Assembly: GCA_023145515.1 (NCBI GenBank)
Contig: JAGLDP010000110.1
Location: forward strand, 1 to 35,966
DNA from: Bacteroidales bacterium
Lineage (GTDB): Bacteria; Bacteroidota; Bacteroidia; Bacteroidales; UBA12481
Direction: 5' to 3'
DNA length: 35,966 nt
How positions within the stretch are numbered: position 1 is the first letter of the stretch; each line of letters opens with the position of its first letter. The notes under the pieces are model-generated. The model saw only the letters and a program-made list of their open reading frames with translations, made no database searches and was not told where the DNA came from. Both the position numbers and the translations under genes were made by a program. Shown piece after piece: positions 31,448 through 35,966 of this stretch.

Positions 31448-33595
31448 CTAAATACCAATGCCATATACCAGCTTAACAATAAGTTGGTTTGACTGATAAA
31501 GCCAGAATCTCTCTTCAATCGGTTTTGCCATGTTGTGATTGTACACAATAAACAGCTCACCCCTTGGGGCAAAAGTCCAGCGAAAGCGATTATTAGTACC
31601 AAAAGAGCGACTTTCAGTATCATACTGAACAAATGAACTAAAATTGAGATTCGAGCTCATGTTTAACTGAACCCTTACACCATATAAGTCTTGAGTAAAA
31701 TCTCCGTATGAGAGATGTCCAATGTTTCGTTCATAGCTTCCTTCAAAAATCAAGAAACCAAATGGCCGCCAATTTACTTCAAGCTCTATTTGCTGCAAAC
31801 TTCCTCCGTAAAACCCTCCAAACCACCAGGTTGCCTGTCCGCTTATCTTCCTCTTGCTAGCAGCCTCCCATTCCAAACGATATCTGTTATAATGATAAGA
31901 TCCTTCAGGAATTGTTACACCATCAGCAATATCGAAAGGTACTTTCAGAAATTCGCCAGCAGGAATAACGTTAAACTCGAAACGATCGCCACTTTCTAGT
32001 GCAAAATGTATTGGCGCCGTAAAAATACGGTAACTCTCCCACTGGTTATCCAGATCAGTATAAAGAGAGAAGGAAGATTCAAAAATGAACTTTCGGATAT
32101 TCCACTTTTCAGGACGAGGCATGTAGTCTGCTCCCAATCGATAATAAGAAATTCCTTTGCGGGGAACAAAGCCAAGAGAAGGATCAAATGATTCGCCCAA
32201 ACGATAATATGTTAGAGACATGTCTAGTAAATCATTTGGGTAATCAATTTTGAATCCTAGTCCTGTGCGGTCTCCTTCCAGACCATCTCGGTCAGCCATT
32301 AAGCCCCATGCGCCAAAAATAAAATTTTTGTCACCCATAAACTCAGAATTCTGGTAAGTAAAATCCATACCGGCTGTCCAGCTGCCTGTTCTGCCCATAG
32401 GATCTCCAATCATCCCAATCATTCCAATATTTGACTCCTTCAGAATATTTTGTTTAATCCTGACTACACCCATAGTAGATGCCGGGGCTAAATCCTCAAC
32501 CATCCCGGTACGAGCCACTATTCCTCCAAACTGGGTATTGCCAAGTTTACCATTCACTTTTCCTCCAAGCTGAAGTGGCACAGCCTGTCCTTTAACTAAG
32601 CCTATTTTGCGACTTTGAAAAGCCAGCATTGAATGTCCAAGACCAAAACCAAAATCATATATATCTGATCCTTCCAGGAAAAACTGACGTTTCTCAGGAA
32701 ACATCAGTGAGAAGCGTGTCAGGTTAGTTCTTCTGGTATCCACCTCAGTTTCAGCAAAATCAGTATTAATTGTAAGCTGAGCTGTAATATCAGGTGTAAT
32801 TCTCTGGGTTAAATCCAGGCTATTATCCCATTTAAGCTTGCCATCGACTCCTACAGATTGTTTCCAGTCAAGCATAGTTGATGCTTTGGCCACTAATCCA
32901 ATCCCAAGATTAAAATCCGGTAGGCTATTCAAATGACCGGCATGAATTGTTTGGGCCAGTTGATAATCTCTGGATATGGCTGTCCAGCGATTAACTTCAA
33001 GCAAACGCTGGATTCGTCTTTCAACATTAAACCCCCAGGTATTCAATCCCTTGCGAAAGGTAAGTGAGTTCACAGGAATCCTAATCTCAGCAGTCCAACC
33101 ATCCGGCAAAATTTGAGTTTTCGCCTCCCATACAGCATCCCAACTACGATCTTCACTTTCTCCCCGATTACTTGCCAGCGCATCATATCTCGAGGCAAAA
33201 GCATTAATCGCAAAAATATAAGCACTCCTCCCATCCCCATAAGTGTCAAAAACAAACTTGATATAATCTTCATCATCCAAATCTGAATCACGGGCTTTAG
33301 AAAAAACAACCATCTTATCCAGATCCGGATCAAAACACTTAACACCCAGATACAAATTCTTAGAATCGACTAAAATCCTAACCTCAGTTCTGAAACTCGG
33401 ATCTGAGTTATCATAAGGTTCAACCATTCTGAAGTTTGAAATCACATTGGCTTTCTGCCATGTGGGTTCATCTAAAAACCCATCAAGTTTGAACCCCTGG
33501 CTTATCTGTGCAGCAGCAACTTCAGGAACGATGTTTTGGGCTTTGATTCCAATAGAAAAAAAGACTAGTGGGATAACTAAGAGAAAACGATTCAT
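31448..33595 (-). CDS. DUF5916 outer-membrane protein with CBM9-like N-terminus
   Basis: 715 residues. Signal peptide ends GIKAQ (type I). Residues about 30-230 form a CBM9-like beta-sandwich (FKLDGFLDEPTWQKANVISN, KNLYLGVKCFDPD, DGWTAEIRIPVNSLTF). The rest is DUF5916 (FFLEGSDIYDFGFG, TRRTNLTRFSLMFPEKRQFF), predicted as a large outer-membrane beta-barrel of alternating amphipathic strands ending VKLVYGIGI. Such proteins are widespread in Bacteroidota; role unknown, possibly binding or passage of a sugar-containing ligand. It follows the glycyl radical activase gene by 45 bases but has its own TATCTTTG promoter element there. Confidence 0.92.
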   Translation of the reverse strand: MNRFLLVIPLVFFSIGIKAQNIVPEVAAAQISQGFKLDGFLDEPTWQKANVISNFRMVEPYDNSDPSFRTEVRILVDSKNLYLGVKCFDPDLDKMVVFSKARDSDLDDEDYIKFVFDTYGDGRSAYIFAINAFASRYDALASNRGESEDRSWDAVWEAKTQILPDGWTAEIRIPVNSLTFRKGLNTWGFNVERRIQRLLEVNRWTAISRDYQLAQTIHAGHLNSLPDFNLGIGLVAKASTMLDWKQSVGVDGKLKWDNSLDLTQRITPDITAQLTINTDFAETEVDTRRTNLTRFSLMFPEKRQFFLEGSDIYDFGFGLGHSMLAFQSRKIGLVKGQAVPLQLGGKVNGKLGNTQFGGIVARTGMVEDLAPASTMGVVRIKQNILKESNIGMIGMIGDPMGRTGSWTAGMDFTYQNSEFMGDKNFIFGAWGLMADRDGLEGDRTGLGFKIDYPNDLLDMSLTYYRLGESFDPSLGFVPRKGISYYRLGADYMPRPEKWNIRKFIFESSFSLYTDLDNQWESYRIFTAPIHFALESGDRFEFNVIPAGEFLKVPFDIADGVTIPEGSYHYNRYRLEWEAASKRKISGQATWWFGGFYGGSLQQIELEVNWRPFGFLIFEGSYERNIGHLSYGDFTQDLYGVRVQLNMSSNLNFSSFVQYDTESRSFGTNNRFRWTFAPRGELFIVYNHNMAKPIEERFWLYQSNQLIVKLVYGIGI

Positions 33596-33613
33596 GTGCT
33601 TAATTTAATAGAT

Positions 33614-33621
33614 CAAAGATA
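33614..33621 (-). promoter_or_regulatory. Bacteroidota -7 promoter element for the DUF5916 gene
   Basis: Minus strand TATCTTTG, exact TAnnTTTG, 19-26 bases before ATG 33595. No TTG at -33. It suggests that DUF5916 is transcribed separately from the activase gene upstream. Confidence 0.5.
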
Positions 33622-33640
33622 ATAAGGCATATTAAATAGC

Positions 33641-34543
33641 CTAACCGCCAACTCTTGCAGTAATTCCGAGCTCTGCAAACTGCTGAATAATCCCCTCGAT
33701 TTCAGAAGCACCAGGTTCTTGCAATTCATCCTGCTGATATTTCTGTCCGAGTTTCTCATGCTTCATTATTGCGATATCGTGGTAAGGCAGTATATCTACA
33801 GGAATTCTTACGGGTAAGCCAGCCAGGAACTGTGCCGATGCCCGGATATTGGCTTGATCTGAATTCACGCCTTTTATCAGCGGAATTCTTACCCTTATTG
33901 AAGCTCCAGACTCAGCTAAAATTTTCAGGTTACTCAATATCTTTTCATTACCAACCCCGGTGTACTTCTTGTGAACCTCAGGATCCATCGACTTGAGATC
34001 ATACAAAAATAGCTCAGTGCGTTTAGCCACCTCAAGTAGAGTTTCTGTTTTGACAAATCCGGTGGTATCAACTGCCCTGTGAAGACCTTCTTCTCCAATG
34101 GCATCCAGTAATTCAATAAGAAAATCAGACTGCATCATCGGCTCGCCACCAGAAATTGTAACTCCACCATTTGATTGATCCAGGGTTAAAGCTTCCTTTC
34201 TGATCACTTTCATCATATCCTCCACAGTGGCCTGTTTACCTGACATCTCTATAGCCAAAGTCGGACAAACATCAGCGCATCTGCCACATAGCGTACATAA
34301 ATCAGTGTCCGTTACAATTCCGTCCGGAGTCAGGGTCAGGGCATTTACCGGACATTCATCAACACAAGCTCCACATCCAATGCACTTACTTTTAGAATAC
34401 ATCTTCTGCACATGAGGAGAAATACTCTCAGGATTATGACACCAAACACAATTCAAAGGACAACCCTTGAGGAACAGGGTAATTCTGATTCCCGGACCAT
34501 CGTTGATCGAATAGGGTTTTATGTCGAATATTAATCCGGTCAT
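33641..34543 (-). CDS. Glycyl radical enzyme activating protein (radical SAM)
   Basis: 300 residues, cytoplasmic. Radical-SAM cluster cysteines Cys28, Cys32 and Cys35 (GCPLNCVWCHNPE, CxxxCxxC as in all glycyl radical activases). There follow two inserted ferredoxin-type 4Fe-4S motifs (Cys54-57-60-64 and Cys83-86-89-93) seen in dehydratase/HypE-type activases but not in PflA. GGVTISGGEP is the SAM-binding loop. It abstracts hydrogen from the glycine of its partner enzyme, encoded 21 bases upstream in the same operon. By pairing it would be HypE of the hydroxyproline system (a name unrelated to hydrogenase maturation HypE). Requires anoxic conditions. Confidence 0.96.
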   Translation of the reverse strand: MTGLIFDIKPYSINDGPGIRITLFLKGCPLNCVWCHNPESISPHVQKMYSKSKCIGCGACVDECPVNALTLTPDGIVTDTDLCTLCGRCADVCPTLAIEMSGKQATVEDMMKVIRKEALTLDQSNGGVTISGGEPMMQSDFLIELLDAIGEEGLHRAVDTTGFVKTETLLEVAKRTELFLYDLKSMDPEVHKKYTGVGNEKILSNLKILAESGASIRVRIPLIKGVNSDQANIRASAQFLAGLPVRIPVDILPYHDIAIMKHEKLGQKYQQDELQEPGASEIEGIIQQFAELGITARVGG

Positions 34544-34564
34544 AAAGAAGTTTTCAGAGCTCTA

Positions 34565-35966
34565 TTAAAAAGTTTCATTCTCTGTTCTATCAATTACCTC
34601 CTGCTGCAAATCCTGGTTCATATCATTAAAATAATCAGAATACCCGGCCATTCTCACCAGCAGATCCTTGTATTCATCCGGATGTTTTTGTGCTGCATTC
34701 AGGGTTGCAGTATCTACAATATTAAACTGAACATGATGTCCGCCCATACTGAAATAACTTCGAATTAGGTGTCCGAGTTTTACTACATCCTCATCTCGTT
34801 TTACCAGACTGGGAAGAAAACGCAGATTTAATAGTGTTCCTCCTGATTTGGATTGATCTAATTTAGCCAGTGAGCGAATCACAGCTGTTGGTCCGTTAGT
34901 ATCACAACCATGCGATGGTGAAGTACCATCAGATATTGATTTGCCAGAAAATCTCCCATTTGGGCTCGCTCCCAAAACGATTCCAAAATATATGTGGCAA
35001 GTAGTTGATAGCATATTCAGGTGGAAAGATTCACCCTTTGTGTTTGGTTTTCCATCAATCGCCTTGACCAGGTCGTCATAAATCCTTACAGCAAGAGAAT
35101 CTGCCACATCATCATCATTTCCAAAGAAAGGAGTACGATTCAGAATAAACTGTCGCATTTTCTCATCTCCCTTGAAATCATACTCCAATGCATCAAGCAT
35201 ATCTGTCCAGCTATATCGCTTATCTTCAAGCACATGCTTACGGATAGCAGATAAGCTATCAGTAACTGTTGCCAAGCCGGTACATTGGATATAATTGGTG
35301 TTGTAGCGCGGACCACCATCATAATAATCACGGCCTTTAGCAATGCAGTCATCAATTACAACAGAGAGGAACGGAGCCGGAGCATATTTGGCAAACATGC
35401 GGTCGATATAGTTGCTCACTTTTACTTTTGTCTCAACGATATAGTTCAGCTGCTTCATAAAAGCAGCATATACATCCTCGAAATCGGTCCATTCCCTCGG
35501 ATCCCCACAATCTATCCCAGCCATTTTTCCACCTACCGGATCCAAGCCCCGATTCAGTGTAATTTCCAGTACTTTAGGCACGTTCAAATACCCGGTTAAC
35601 AGAAAAGCTTCTTTACCAAAAGCACCCACCTCAATACATCCGCTGCATCCCCCTTCGCGAGCATCCTGAACAGATTTGCCCATATTGACCATTTCGAGAA
35701 TATACTGATCAGGATTAAAAACGGATGGGTATCCATGTCCCTGTCTGATAACCTTAGTTGCGGCATGGAGAAATTTGTCGGGGGTACGAGAGCTGATATG
35801 CACCGAGTTACCGGGCTGAAGTATGTGTAGCTCTTCAATGATTTCAAGCATCAGGTATGATACTTCACTCACCCCATCGCTTCCGTCAGGTTTGACTCCC
35901 CCAATATTGATATTGGTAAAGTCATTGTAAGTACCACTCTCAAGAGCAGTAATTCCAACCTTTGGT
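34565..35966 (-). CDS. hypD: Glycyl radical dehydratase, HypD-like (trans-4-hydroxy-L-proline dehydratase), 5' end missing
   Basis: The frame stays open to the right edge, giving 466 C-terminal residues of an expected ~790. In fragment numbering it has SGTYNDF (Ser10), SGCIE with radical Cys110 and base Glu112, GY with Tyr126, TTCHIYFG, and the glycyl radical loop MAGYSDYF with Gly441. Relative to the Cys, these lie at -100, +2, +16, +211 (Thr) and +331. As I remember them, those are the spacings of Ser334, Cys434, Glu436, Tyr450, Thr645 and Gly765 in Clostridioides difficile HypD, which dehydrates trans-4-hydroxy-L-proline to pyrroline-5-carboxylate. The C-x-E site excludes pyruvate formate-lyase. 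The partner reductase (ProC) is not in view. The substrate call rests on recalled residues. Confidence 0.8.
   Translation of the reverse strand, partial: PKVGITALESGTYNDFTNINIGGVKPDGSDGVSEVSYLMLEIIEELHILQPGNSVHISSRTPDKFLHAATKVIRQGHGYPSVFNPDQYILEMVNMGKSVQDAREGGCSGCIEVGAFGKEAFLLTGYLNVPKVLEITLNRGLDPVGGKMAGIDCGDPREWTDFEDVYAAFMKQLNYIVETKVKVSNYIDRMFAKYAPAPFLSVVIDDCIAKGRDYYDGGPRYNTNYIQCTGLATVTDSLSAIRKHVLEDKRYSWTDMLDALEYDFKGDEKMRQFILNRTPFFGNDDDVADSLAVRIYDDLVKAIDGKPNTKGESFHLNMLSTTCHIYFGIVLGASPNGRFSGKSISDGTSPSHGCDTNGPTAVIRSLAKLDQSKSGGTLLNLRFLPSLVKRDEDVVKLGHLIRSYFSMGGHHVQFNIVDTATLNAAQKHPDEYKDLLVRMAGYSDYFNDMNQDLQQEVIDRTENETF

Noticed and set aside
33601-33640. Terminator after the activase gene (AGGC...GCCT)
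   Set aside because: Only a 4-bp stem with a 10-base loop and a mismatch; too weak.
34565-35966. Pyruvate formate-lyase
   Set aside because: PFL has a Cys-Cys pair; here the site is C-I-E, as in dehydratases and decarboxylases, and the residue spacing matches HypD.
1-35966. CRISPR array, tRNA/rRNA, insertion sequence or prophage
   Set aside because: No evenly spaced repeat-spacer pattern, cloverleaf, rRNA-like sequence, transposase, integrase or phage gene was found; short arrays are 7-25 bp direct tandems without spacers.

Overview
The window looks like a chromosomal segment of a saccharolytic, at least facultatively anaerobic member of the Bacteroidota. Several things point that way: many Sec-exported lipoproteins; families typical of the phylum (GH92, GH95, FISUMP, DUF4249-like, DUF5916, PmoA/DUF6807, FucP-type MFS); promoter elements of the TAnnTTTG type; and an oxygen-sensitive glycyl radical enzyme with its activase. 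A marine or sediment Marinilabiliales-like host is plausible but is inference only. I see no rRNA, tRNA, CRISPR array, transposase, integrase or phage gene. No stretch longer than about 300 bases lacks a gene.

Layout. (1) 1-4178: 5' part of a GH3 enzyme, a small secreted FDFW-type protein, a zinc-motif-less ROK kinase, and a two-gene lipoprotein operon (PKD/FISUMP protein plus DUF4249-like protein). (2) 4412-8108, plus strand: GH95 alpha-L-fucosidase-like lipoprotein, CHAD protein and a small lipoprotein. (3) 8126-15229, minus strand: a tightly packed operon of SDR, PmoA/DUF6807, ThuA, TAT-exported Gfo/Idh/MocA, lipoprotein Gfo/Idh/MocA and a lone TRAP large permease. A perfect 14-bp palindrome lies just upstream. 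(4) 15268-27233, minus strand: flippase, sugar MFS, CBM9-like protein, PPi-type phosphofructokinase, PIG-L deacetylase, SIS isomerase/deaminase, an intrinsic terminator, then ROK kinase, GH92 and a TPR protein. (5) 27335-30733, plus strand: GT4, ribonuclease HII, zinc-peptidase lipoprotein. (6) 30789-35966, minus strand: ZU5-like lipoprotein, DUF5916 outer-membrane protein, and a glycyl radical activase with its enzyme, which runs off the window and matches trans-4-hydroxy-L-proline dehydratase (HypD) at every active-site position I can check.

How the genes may work together. GH3, GH92, GH95 and the zinc peptidase suggest attack on glycoproteins or host/algal glycans. Block 4 encodes importer, kinase, deacetylase, deaminase/isomerase and phosphofructokinase. 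That is a full amino-sugar route to fructose-1,6-bisphosphate without NagA or classical NagB, resembling the archaeal Dac/GlmD logic. Block 3 looks like an envelope-located oxidoreductive sugar pathway (Gfo/Idh/MocA plus ThuA chemistry) feeding a cytoplasmic SDR. HypD would add hydroxyproline, from collagen or hydroxyproline-rich glycoproteins, as an anaerobic electron sink.

A cross-cutting feature is the repeated occurrence of 7- or 8-bp tandem arrays, concentrated in block 3. They form part of signal peptides, an internal protein insertion and the C-termini or stop codons of genes.
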